From Thermoleophilia bacterium (GTDB taxonomy: Bacteria; Actinomycetota; Thermoleophilia; Gaiellales; Gaiellaceae), in the NCBI GenBank assembly GCA_009694305.1, contig SHVL01000013.1:1-57720 (forward strand): a stretch of DNA of 57,720 nt, given 5' to 3'. The notes beneath the pieces are model-generated. The model did not search any database and was not told the DNA's origin. It saw only the letters and a program-made list of their open reading frames with translations. Every line of letters begins with the position of its first letter. The first letter of the stretch is position 1. Made by a program: the position numbers and the translations under genes. This document shows, in pieces, positions 1 through 8,433 of the stretch.

Positions 1-2
1 TG

Positions 3-170
3 GATCAGCCTGCGACGGATACGCATTACACGGGTGCTTTGCCAGCCTTTTTCTATCAGGGGCTCGGGATCAGCTGTGGTGCGCTTCCCGGATACAAAAG
101 CACGGGTGTGTTTGTCGGGTCGGGTGGTTTGGGTGACGCTGGCATCTACGCGTATATGGCGAAGATCTGA
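3..170 (+). CDS. C-terminal fragment of a hypothetical protein (starts before the window)
   Basis: Open frame from the window edge to TGA at 168-170: ...DQPATDTHYTGALPAFFYQGLGISCGALPGYKSTGVFVGSGGLGDAGIYAYMAKI. Confidence 0.45.
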   Translation, partial: DQPATDTHYTGALPAFFYQGLGISCGALPGYKSTGVFVGSGGLGDAGIYAYMAKI

Positions 171-280
171 GCGGTTCAGCTTGCGTGTCCGGGGAATCCG
201 CCGGGCCAGTCTGCATCGCCCTGTGGCCCCTGGCGCGACCGCACTTCGCGTTGGGGTCATCCTAGGGGCCGAGAGTGTCG

Positions 281-604
281 CTACGTATCGAGGATCGTGC
301 CGATGAGGACTGTATCGTGAAGGTTCGCACCCCCGAGGTTCGCACCCAAGAGTACTGCCCCGTCGAGGTTTGCCTGACAGAGGAGCGCGTCGGTGAGGTT
401 CGCGCAGGTGAGGTTTGCGGTGGCGAGGTTTGCGTCGGTGAGGTACGTATGACTGAGGTCTGCCCCGTTGAGGTCTGCCCCGTTGAGGTTCGCTCCGCCG
501 AGACTCGCATGGGCGAGCCACGCATACGCGAGGTCTGCATCGGCGAGCGTGTCACCCTCGTGCGTGTGCAGCGGGTTCCCTCCGCCATCTCTGATCTCGA
601 TCAT
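281..604 (-). CDS. Pentapeptide-repeat protein
   Basis: Repeating A(D/N)LxxA units (LGGANLNGADLNGADLSHTYLTDANLATANLTCANL...); TAGAAT hexamer 6 nt upstream of ATG. Confidence 0.85.
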   Translation of the reverse strand: MIEIRDGGGNPLHTHEGDTLADADLAYAWLAHASLGGANLNGADLNGADLSHTYLTDANLATANLTCANLTDALLCQANLDGAVLLGANLGGANLHDTVLIGTILDT

Positions 605-940
605 GCCGGGATTCTATGCCTACCGGGGTTATTCGGGTAGCAAACGCCGCCAGCGCGTGGCCCGTCGTGGCTCAAACGTTCCGAAAAGCGCCCCCTCGCC
701 ACCATGCAGTTCGCACAGCCTCCACACCCGGCAACCCCGCATGAATGTTCGACCTGGCCGCTGTTGGCCCCCGCGCGTTTACACAAGACATTTATCGTCC
801 TGCTGCCAATGTCGTATCGACAGCGTACGGTATCCCTCCTCCGAGGTCAGCCTACGGTACTGCCTGCCCGAAGCGACCGACCAATGCGAGCGTCAGAAAG
901 GTGTACCCGGACTCGGGACTGTCCGCGAGGGGCAGTCGCG

Positions 941-1090
941 CTACTTCTGCCAGGCGGATTTCTTCGGCGCCTTGACGGGCTTGAAGTCGCTGCCGCCCGC
1001 GGGGATGCCGTCGCCATTGCATTTCTTGCACCAGACACCCTTTTCGTGTGGGCCGGGGCAGGAGATCGAGAAGAGATCGTGCTTGCTCAT
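941..1090 (-). CDS. Small hypothetical protein with CxxC (MSKHDLFSISCPGPHEKGVWCKKCNGDG...)
   Basis: Cys-rich composition resembling a zinc-ribbon fragment; longer start possible at 1132. Confidence 0.4.
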   Translation of the reverse strand: MSKHDLFSISCPGPHEKGVWCKKCNGDGIPAGGSDFKPVKAPKKSAWQK

Positions 1091-1172
1091 GTGCGTCCAG
1101 TATCGCAGATTCGTCGGATGCGCAGTGAACATTCCGGAGACCGCCGTCCCGCAGTTGCGCCCGGGTCCGGGC

Positions 1173-1445
1173 TCAGATGATGCGTTGACCCTGCTGCTGG
1201 CCGGCGAGATGGTCGCGGATCACCGCGAGGTTCGGAGCCTCGGAGTCGAGGTTCGCCCAGTCGCGAAGCTCACGCAGGATTGCTTCACGGGCCTGCAGCG
1301 TTGTCGCCACCGTGGCGTCGCGCCCGGGCCCCTTGCCTACCGTGTCCGCGCCGATTGCCGCATCCGGCGTGCCGCGGGCCCGCAGCTTTGCGATCAGCTC
1401 GGCACTCTCGGCATCGCTGATCCGGTCTCCGTACAGGCGAGGCAT
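1173..1445 (-). CDS. Hypothetical protein
   Basis: 90-aa ORF with plausible amphipathic composition, same strand as neighbours. Confidence 0.4.
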   Translation of the reverse strand: MPRLYGDRISDAESAELIAKLRARGTPDAAIGADTVGKGPGRDATVATTLQAREAILRELRDWANLDSEAPNLAVIRDHLAGQQQGQRII

Positions 1446-1589
1446 ACAACGTATCGTACGTGCAGTTGCGACCGTAAGCCTCTGAGACCCGCCCGGCTCT
1501 GCTCATTTTCTTGTCGATCATGCCCTCGACCGCCTCCTGGTCGGCCTCTCCGACGTCCGGGCAGCACTCGACGAAACCCGCTGCCGCCG

Positions 1590-2255
1590 CTACGCGCGGG
1601 TCAGGGTTCGGACGTCGCGGGCGACGACGTTCGGGAGAAACGGAAACAGATATCCGGTGCGCTGGAAGCCGTCCCGGTCGATGAGATAGAGCGTGAGTCC
1701 GTGGGTGATGTCGTTCGTGGTCGGGTGAACGGCGATGCCATAGGCGTCCCAGACGGGCGAGAGGTCTCGTTCTGTTCCCCGGAGCCAGTGCCAGCGCCAC
1801 GGTCCCGTCAGGCGCCATTGCGCCATCGCCTTCCGGATGCTCGCAGGCGTGTCTCCGGCAGGGTTGACGCTCACGACGAGGAGTGCGGGCCGCGCCTCGG
1901 GCTTGATGTCACGGAGGATCGTCCCCAGCTGAGAGCCCTCGATCGGGCACTGTTCCCTGCAGCGGGAGTCGAGGAACGTGAGCAGGACAGGGGTTCCCTT
2001 CAGCGCGTCGAGCGAGACGACTGCACCCCGGTGGTCGTGGAGGGTGAACGGCGCCGCTCGCCGCTCCTGCGCGTTCCAGTTTGCCTGGCCGTGGAACTCG
2101 GGCAAGTCGAGTGCAGCCGCGGTGCCACGGGTGAGAAAGTGAGCGCCGATGCCGATGCCGATCCCGATCCCGGCGAGGGCTGCAAGGAAGACTGCGAGAA
2201 TTGCTGCTTGGCGTCGGTGACTCGTCGTCGGTCGTGGTTCGACCGTGCCGCTCAC
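1590..2255 (-). CDS. SCO1/SenC family copper chaperone (thioredoxin-like)
   Basis: GxPVLLTFLDSRCREQCPIEGSQL resembles the SCO CxxxC region; next to cox genes. Confidence 0.85.
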   Translation of the reverse strand: MSGTVEPRPTTSHRRQAAILAVFLAALAGIGIGIGIGAHFLTRGTAAALDLPEFHGQANWNAQERRAAPFTLHDHRGAVVSLDALKGTPVLLTFLDSRCREQCPIEGSQLGTILRDIKPEARPALLVVSVNPAGDTPASIRKAMAQWRLTGPWRWHWLRGTERDLSPVWDAYGIAVHPTTNDITHGLTLYLIDRDGFQRTGYLFPFLPNVVARDVRTLTRA

Positions 2256-2377
2256 CGGCGCCGCTCTTCGCGCCTCAGGCTAATCAGCAGCCAGCAGGCG
2301 ACGATCGCGATCGTCGCGAGCGGGATAACCAGAGACAGGACGGGTCCGGTCAGAAGTCCGGATGCGACAAGGCTCAT
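2252..2377 (-). CDS. Small single-TM protein (41 aa)
   Basis: MSLVASGLLTGPVLSLVIPLATIAIVACWLLISLRREERRR; joined to both neighbours by 4-nt ATGA overlaps. Confidence 0.6.
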   Translation of the reverse strand: MSLVASGLLTGPVLSLVIPLATIAIVACWLLISLRREERRR

Positions 2378-3210
2378 CGTCCGGCCGCCAGATGTGCTGC
2401 CCGCGGCCCGCTCTCGTCGAACAGCCAGCGATAGGCGAAGACGAGGAGCGCTACGGCGAACGGGACAGAGCCCGGAATCCACATGATCCCTGCAGCGAGG
2501 TGCTGGTCGGCGAGCGCCGAGATTCCGCCGGGACGTGAGGCCAGGTCTGCGTATCCCGCGTAGAGCGGGGAGGGTGCGAGCACGAGCAGAAGCGTCAGGG
2601 CGGTACCCACGCCGATCGCAGTCAGGGCGAAGAGCGCGCGCGCCGGATAGCCAAGCCGGCTGTGCAGCGGCGGAGAGTCGATCAACTGCGACCAGAAGAG
2701 AAACCCGACCGCCAAAAACGTCGTGTGCTCGGCGATGTGGACAACCCCCGACCCGAGCGTCGCGTCAAAGAGCAGGGGCACGTGCCAGACCAGAATCACG
2801 CCGCAGAAGAGCGCGAGCGCCACCGGTGGCGATGCCAGCCAGCGTCCGGCTTCCCGTAGCGGGCGGGCCCAGCGGCTGTAGGTGAGGCCGCGCGCCGTCG
2901 GGCGGCGGACGTCCAGCGGCAGCGCGCGCCAGGCCGTCGCCCAGGGCCGTGAGAGCAGAATCAGTGGCGGCGCCACGGCCAGGAGGAGAATGTGCTGGGT
3001 CATGTGTGCCCAGAAGAGTTGCCGGTCGAGTGCCGCGAGGGGCGACGCGAACGCGAGAACGAGAGCGCCGAGACCTGCCGTGAACAGCAGTGCGTCGGTG
3101 GCGGCCCGGCGGCGGTTGCTGCGCCGTCGCCACCCGATTGCGTAGGCAAGAGCGAAGAGCGCAACCGTGGGGAGCGGCGACTCGAACTGCCAGTCCGTCA
3201 GATACGTCAT
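2374..3210 (-). CDS. ctaG: Cytochrome c oxidase assembly factor CtaG (caa3-type)
   Basis: Multi-TM protein with WAHMTQHILLLAVAPPLILLSRP and HxxxF motifs typical of CtaG. Confidence 0.88.
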   Translation of the reverse strand: MTYLTDWQFESPLPTVALFALAYAIGWRRRSNRRRAATDALLFTAGLGALVLAFASPLAALDRQLFWAHMTQHILLLAVAPPLILLSRPWATAWRALPLDVRRPTARGLTYSRWARPLREAGRWLASPPVALALFCGVILVWHVPLLFDATLGSGVVHIAEHTTFLAVGFLFWSQLIDSPPLHSRLGYPARALFALTAIGVGTALTLLLVLAPSPLYAGYADLASRPGGISALADQHLAAGIMWIPGSVPFAVALLVFAYRWLFDESGPRAAHLAAGR

Positions 3211-3223
3211 TGATCCTCCCGGC

Positions 3224-3820
3224 TCATGCGGTCACGTAGAGGCAGACCCACATGACGATGCCGAGTCCGGCCAGGTAGGCCCAGTAGAATGCGAGTGCTG
3301 CAAACCTCGGCCCGATGGCCTGCGACGGGTCGCGTTCGCCTCCCCGAAGCATGAACGCGATGAGCGTCTCGAGCCAGAGCATCGTTCCGAGCGCGAAGAC
3401 CGCAGTCAGGCCGCTCCAGGCGACAAAGACGCTCGCGTAGCCTCCGTCGGTGGGGCCGAACCCGAGCACGAAGTACTCCACTACCTGGAGCGCGACCGCG
3501 GCGATCCCGAGGAGAAACGACAGCGACGCAAGAAACAGCAGCCGGTTCCGGGACGCGGCAGCGCGGCGTGATGCGAGCAGGAGGACGACGGCGGAGGCGG
3601 CAGTGAGCAGGACGATCGCCGTCCCGAGGAGCAGTGGAGGGTCAACGCCCGCCGGGTGCCAGAGGTCGGCGGTGTTGAGCGAGCGCAGGTAGAGGTAGGC
3701 GAAGACGGGGCCGAGGAACGCGAACGTCGTCGCACCCGCCGCCAGGCGGGCGCCCACCGCGAGGTTGCGCGCCACGAGTTCGGGAGCTTCGGGCTCGGGG
3801 ATCCTTGCAGCCACCGTCAT
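3224..3820 (-). CDS. Cytochrome c oxidase subunit III-like protein
   Basis: Multi-TM protein in the cox operon (FAYLYLRSL..., FYWAYLAGLGIVMWVCLYV); start MTVAARIPEPE overlaps the cox1 stop (ATGA). Confidence 0.8.
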   Translation of the reverse strand: MTVAARIPEPEAPELVARNLAVGARLAAGATTFAFLGPVFAYLYLRSLNTADLWHPAGVDPPLLLGTAIVLLTAASAVVLLLASRRAAASRNRLLFLASLSFLLGIAAVALQVVEYFVLGFGPTDGGYASVFVAWSGLTAVFALGTMLWLETLIAFMLRGGERDPSQAIGPRFAALAFYWAYLAGLGIVMWVCLYVTA

Positions 3821-5691
3821 CCTCCTTCCGCCGCTGTCTGGAGTCCTGGCGTGTGTGGCTCTGGAGCCCGTCCGTAGTCGTGAGGGTCGCCGATCGTCGG
3901 GTCGTTGTCGAAGTTGTGGAGCGGCGGCGGCGAGCTCGTCTGCCATTCCGCCGACGTCGAGTGCCACGGGTTGGCGGGTGCCGGGATGCGCGCGATGAAC
4001 ATCGAGTAGACGAGGTTGGCAAGGAAGACCAGCATCGAGAAGCCGAGCACGAACGAGGACACCGACGACCAGGCGTTGAGGAACTCCCACCGCTCCGGAT
4101 ACGTGACGATGCGACGCGGCATCCCGAGGAATCCGACGATCAGCAACGGGAAGAAGGTCGAGTTGAAGGCGATGAACATGAGCCAGAAGTGCACCTTGCC
4201 GAGTGTCTTGTTCAGGGTCAGCCCGGTCATCTTGGGGAGCCAGTAGTAGATGGCCGCGAAGAACGTGAAAACGAGCCCGCCCATGATCGTGTAATGGAAA
4301 TGCGCCATCACGAAGAAGCTGCCGTGCGCCGTCGTGTCACTCGGCGCGTCGGAGTTGTAGATCCCGGTGATGCCTCCTACCATGAAGTTGAAGATCCACG
4401 CGAGGCAGAACAGCATCGGCACTTCCAGGCGAAGGCGCCCGCGCCAGATCGTGGCCAGAGCGCAGATGAAGATGAAGCCGGTGGGGATGGAGATGAGCTC
4501 GGTCGAAAGGATGTAGAACGGCCGTAGGTCGGCGGCGAGGCCGCTCACGAACAGGTGGTGCTGCCAGACCATGAAGCTGACGAGGGAGATTCCGAGCATC
4601 CCGGCGACCGCGAGCCGGTAGCCCCACAGCGGCTTGCGCGAGAAGACCGGAAGGAGCTGCAACAGGATCCCGGCGCCGGGAAGCATGAGGAGGTAGACCT
4701 CCGGGTGCCCGAAGAACCAGAACAGGTTCTGGAAGAGGTAGGCGCTGCCGCCCGCTGCCGGATAGAAGAACGTCGTCTGCGCGGTGCGGTCGAGCAGCAC
4801 GAGGAGCATGGCGACGGTCAGTACGGGTGCCGCGAGCACCATCGTTGCCGAGGTTGTGAAGATCCCCCAGACGAAGATCGGGAGCCGGCCCCAGCGCAGC
4901 TCCGGGGCGCGCATCGTGACGATGGTGACGACGAGGTTGAAGCCGAGCAGGGTCATCGAGAGTCCGACGGTTGCGAAGAAGAAGAGGTAGCCGTCGATGC
5001 CCGAGACGCCCTCCTCGCTGAGCGGTGCATATCCCGTCCAGCCGGTCTGGAAGCCGCCGAAGGCGAGGTTGGTGAGGAGTATCACGCCGGCGGCCATCAG
5101 CAGCCAGAACGAGAGCGACTCGAGCCGGGGGAACGCCGACCGACGGGCTCCGATCATCAGCGGGGCGATGAAGTTGCCAAACGTCCCCAGCACCGAGCTC
5201 GTCATCATTCCCATCATCAGTGTGCCGTGCGTGCCGACGAGGGTGAGGTACTTGTCGGGAGGCCAGATGTTCTGCCCGGGCTGAAGGAGCTCGGTACGGA
5301 TCAGCATGGCGGTGAGACCGGCAACGAAGAAGAAGACGCCGATCCCGGTGAAGTACTGCATCCCGACCACCTTGTGATCCGGCGTCAGGCGGAAGTACCG
5401 CCCGATGCCCTGCGCGTCCGGTCGGGGGAGCGACGGTGGACGACCGATGAGCCGCGAGGCCGGGTAGTTGGCGAAGCCGAGCCCGACCAGGAAGCCGATC
5501 AGACCGACGAAGTAGCCGAGTGCGAGCGAGACGTCGTCCTCGCCCGACTCGCTCATGTAGTCGAGGCTGGCCCCGTGGATCTGGTCACCGAGCCAGCGGC
5601 CGAGGATGTAGCCGACGACGGCAAGCACGATGCCGGTCGCCAGGTTGAACCCGACGAGGCGACGCAGGAGTGAGGGTTCCGTGGCGTTCAT
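3817..5691 (-). CDS. ctaD: Cytochrome c oxidase subunit I (heme-copper oxidase)
   Basis: THGTLMMGM, FWFFGHPEVY, WQHHLF and AHFHYTIMGG metal-ligand motifs; start MNATEPSLLRR. Confidence 0.93.
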   Translation of the reverse strand: MNATEPSLLRRLVGFNLATGIVLAVVGYILGRWLGDQIHGASLDYMSESGEDDVSLALGYFVGLIGFLVGLGFANYPASRLIGRPPSLPRPDAQGIGRYFRLTPDHKVVGMQYFTGIGVFFFVAGLTAMLIRTELLQPGQNIWPPDKYLTLVGTHGTLMMGMMTSSVLGTFGNFIAPLMIGARRSAFPRLESLSFWLLMAAGVILLTNLAFGGFQTGWTGYAPLSEEGVSGIDGYLFFFATVGLSMTLLGFNLVVTIVTMRAPELRWGRLPIFVWGIFTTSATMVLAAPVLTVAMLLVLLDRTAQTTFFYPAAGGSAYLFQNLFWFFGHPEVYLLMLPGAGILLQLLPVFSRKPLWGYRLAVAGMLGISLVSFMVWQHHLFVSGLAADLRPFYILSTELISIPTGFIFICALATIWRGRLRLEVPMLFCLAWIFNFMVGGITGIYNSDAPSDTTAHGSFFVMAHFHYTIMGGLVFTFFAAIYYWLPKMTGLTLNKTLGKVHFWLMFIAFNSTFFPLLIVGFLGMPRRIVTYPERWEFLNAWSSVSSFVLGFSMLVFLANLVYSMFIARIPAPANPWHSTSAEWQTSSPPPLHNFDNDPTIGDPHDYGRAPEPHTPGLQTAAEGG

Positions 5692-6548
5692 CCGCCGCGC
5701 CTCAGGGGAGGCGGCAGGTAGCTGTCGCTGTAGGGCGGCAGGTAGTGCGTCACCGGCTCGAAGAAGCGCTTCTGCTGGGCGATCCAGCGCTCGAACGCGG
5801 GTCTGGTCACAACGCGGCCCCGGGCGAACATGTAGCCGTGCCAGATCCCGCACAGCTCCGCGCAGCGTACGTCGAAGCCTCCTGGCCTCGTCGGTGTCAC
5901 GTAGGCGACGTTGTCCACGCCGGGATTTGCGTCTGCCTTCACGCCGAGCTCATAGGCCCAGAAGGAGTGGATCACGTCGAGCGAGGTGACGTGAAACTCG
6001 ATCACCCGGCCGTAGGGGAGTACGAGGCGGGGTGTTTCGAGGCCGCCGTAGGTGGGATAGCGGTAGGTGAACTGCCACTGCTGACCGATCACCTGGACGG
6101 GCAGTGGCGAGACCCCACCCTTCGTGCTTGCAGGTGAGAGCGGGTTCGCACCTTGCCCGCTGCCTGCTGCACCCGGCGCGAGAATCCGCCAGGTGCCGAA
6201 GGCGAACAACCCGGTCACGAGCACCGACGTGACGACGATCCAGACGTTCTGTAGCCCGCGGTGCCCGTAGACGCGTGGGCCTTCTTCGATCTCGGGCCCC
6301 GTTTGACGGAATCGCACCATGGCGTAGGCCAGGAAGCAAACGACGAGGAGCACGGCCGGAATGGCAACCGCATCGAGAACCCCGTTGTCCAGGTGCTGCC
6401 CGGTCGCGTCGTTGGAGTTGCCGTTCGCCGGGAGAGGGACGAAAATGATGTAGAGGGGTGTGAGGACGGCAGAGGCGACAACCCAGATCAGGAGGAACCA
6501 GAGGAGGTCTCGGTGACGTTCGGGCTGGCTCTGCTTGTCAGACGACAT
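5688..6548 (-). CDS. ctaC: Cytochrome c oxidase subunit II with CuA site
   Basis: DVIHSFW ... CAELCGIWHGYM (CxxxCxxxHxxM CuA motif); start MSSDKQSQPERHR. Confidence 0.92.
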   Translation of the reverse strand: MSSDKQSQPERHRDLLWFLLIWVVASAVLTPLYIIFVPLPANGNSNDATGQHLDNGVLDAVAIPAVLLVVCFLAYAMVRFRQTGPEIEEGPRVYGHRGLQNVWIVVTSVLVTGLFAFGTWRILAPGAAGSGQGANPLSPASTKGGVSPLPVQVIGQQWQFTYRYPTYGGLETPRLVLPYGRVIEFHVTSLDVIHSFWAYELGVKADANPGVDNVAYVTPTRPGGFDVRCAELCGIWHGYMFARGRVVTRPAFERWIAQQKRFFEPVTHYLPPYSDSYLPPPLRRGG

Positions 6549-7200
6549 CGAGGTAGCCGCCCATGTATCCGTACCGTTGCATCGGCCCACCGTTCCCTGC
6601 GTAGTAGCCCGCAGCACAGGGGACAAAGCACTGGAAGCGATAGCGCCCCGGCCCTCTCGTGCGGAAGCTGAAGGTGACCGTGTGATGCGCCTGATCGAGC
6701 GTGCACGGAGCGGCCGAGCACGTGTTCGAGGCATCGCCTGCAACACCGGGGAGTGGCACGAAGACACCGAGCTCGGGCACGGCAAACGTGTGCGCCGGCG
6801 CCTGCGGATCGACGATGTTCACCTCCTTGCCGTCCACGTCGATCACGCCGCCGATGGTGCCCTGCGGGCGCGCGAAGAACGGGTTTCGGAGACCGGTCGC
6901 ACTGTCGTACTGGAGGATCGTCACGTGCACGAGCGTGTTGGCAGGAAGCTCTATCTCGGTGCTGTGGATCCACTCGCCCTTCGCGTTCTCGACGAGATAG
7001 GAGACCCAGGCGGGATGCTCGTAGTCGGGCCCCAGTGCGCCCACGGTCTGCAGGGTCAGCTGTGTGCTCCCTGATGCGTCGGCGGCGGCCTGCACCCGCG
7101 GCGGCTGAATGGTGAAGTAGAAGACATACAGCACCGACAGGACGAAGAGAACGACGGCCCCAACGGCCGTCCCGAGGATTCCCTTTCGCCTCGTGGTCAC
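6538..7200 (-). CDS. Membrane-anchored cupredoxin / CuA-like domain protein
   Basis: N-terminal TM plus C-terminal FQCFVPCAAGYYAGNGGPM, a degenerate CuA-like region; co-oriented with cox2. Confidence 0.6.
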   Translation of the reverse strand: MTTRRKGILGTAVGAVVLFVLSVLYVFYFTIQPPRVQAAADASGSTQLTLQTVGALGPDYEHPAWVSYLVENAKGEWIHSTEIELPANTLVHVTILQYDSATGLRNPFFARPQGTIGGVIDVDGKEVNIVDPQAPAHTFAVPELGVFVPLPGVAGDASNTCSAAPCTLDQAHHTVTFSFRTRGPGRYRFQCFVPCAAGYYAGNGGPMQRYGYMGGYLDVV

Positions 7201-7408
7201 CGTATTTGTCCCTGCCGGCCGGAGAGTGGTTGCAGATTCCGGTACACGAGGGGTGATTATTCAACATTTTCTTCTTTCACGCAACGGTCGTCTCTGACCC
7301 CGGGGCCTGTCCCTCGGTTGCGACGTGCCCTGCGTCGGCCTCGCCCGGGGCCGACGTGCGGATCGAGAGTACCCCCACGGTGTCCTCTCCATCGGGTACA
7401 CTGTGGCA

Positions 7409-8071
7409 ATGAGCAGCCTCGAGCACGTTTCCCAGCAGCCGGCCGCCGTCACGCGTGACCGCGCCCGCGCCATCTTCGGCCAGACGATGGGCCTTGTCGC
7501 CCTCACCTGTCTTGTTGCGGCCCTCGGTGCCTATCTCGGCCGCGACATCTCTCGCGGGTGGGGCATCGTCGCCTTCATCGCTGCCATCGGATGCATCATT
7601 GGCCTCAACGTCGCCATTCGCCGCTCGGAGCAACTCGCGATCGGGCTCCTCTTCGGCATGGGCGCCTTCCTCGGGATCGCGGTCGCACCGACGCTTGCCT
7701 ATTACGCGGAGGTACAGCCCCAGGCCCTCTGGCAGGCCGCCGCGCTCACGGGCCTCTTCATCGGTGGCTGTGGCACGTACGGGTATGCCACACGTCGTGA
7801 TCTCTCGAAGATCGCGCGGGTTGCGTTCTTCGCGCTCCTGGGACTGATTGGCTTCGGGATCCTGCTGATGTTCGTTTCGATCCCCGGCGGCGACGTGATC
7901 TACGCGGTGGTCGGACTCGTCATCTTTGCCGCATACACGATGTACGACTTCCAGCGTCTGCGCCGGGCCGACTCGATCCGCGCTGCGCCTCTGCTCGCCG
8001 CCTCGATCTTCCTCGACGTCTTCAACGTCTTCATGCTGCTGCTCTCGCTCCTTGGCGGCGGTCGAGGCTAG
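7409..8071 (+). CDS. BAX inhibitor-1 / YccA family membrane protein
   Basis: Seven-TM pattern, YAVVGLVIFAAYTMYDFQRLRR and DVFNVFMLLLSLLGG. Confidence 0.85.
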   Translation: MSSLEHVSQQPAAVTRDRARAIFGQTMGLVALTCLVAALGAYLGRDISRGWGIVAFIAAIGCIIGLNVAIRRSEQLAIGLLFGMGAFLGIAVAPTLAYYAEVQPQALWQAAALTGLFIGGCGTYGYATRRDLSKIARVAFFALLGLIGFGILLMFVSIPGGDVIYAVVGLVIFAAYTMYDFQRLRRADSIRAAPLLAASIFLDVFNVFMLLLSLLGGGRG

Positions 8072-8433
8072 CCGGACGAGCGCACGTCGAGCGTCGCGCG
8101 CATCCCGCGCCCGCGGTGATCGGCGAGCGTGCACCAGAGGGCGAAGCGGCCGGAGCGAAGGCGCGCTTCGAGCGAGCCGGTCTGACCAGGGTGGACAACG
8201 CCGATCCGGTAGGTCATCGTGCCACCGACGCGTCTGAGCGCAAGATCGTGGTCATCCTCGCCGTAGTTGACGAGTTCGACGACCGCCAGGCCCTTCCGAA
8301 TCGACGAGCGAGACAGGGCGAGGGTGAACTCGTCGGCAGATACCTGCAGACGGGCCGTGGGTGGAGTGGCGGCTGTCGCGATCGGGACGATCGTGAACAC
8401 GAGAGCGAGCCCAAGTACCACGCGCGACGTCAT
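8068..8433 (-). CDS. Secreted cupredoxin (plastocyanin-like)
   Basis: Signal peptide; FALWCTLADHRGRGM copper-binding C-terminal motif. Confidence 0.75.
   Translation of the reverse strand: MTSRVVLGLALVFTIVPIATAATPPTARLQVSADEFTLALSRSSIRKGLAVVELVNYGEDDHDLALRRVGGTMTYRIGVVHPGQTGSLEARLRSGRFALWCTLADHRGRGMRATLDVRSSG

Noticed and set aside
468-2486. 672-aa plus-strand ORF
   Set aside because: Antisense to SCO1, ctaG start and small ORFs; low-complexity Arg/Pro-rich translation without family motifs.
4555-5673. 372-aa plus-strand ORF (also 3805-4527, 30928-32376, 22785-24335, 42504-43700 and similar)
   Set aside because: Mirror ORFs of well-supported genes on the opposite strand; biased charged composition.
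8066-8073. GCTAGC palindrome as a regulatory site
   Set aside because: It is simply the overlapping stop codons of two convergent genes (BI-1 and cupredoxin).
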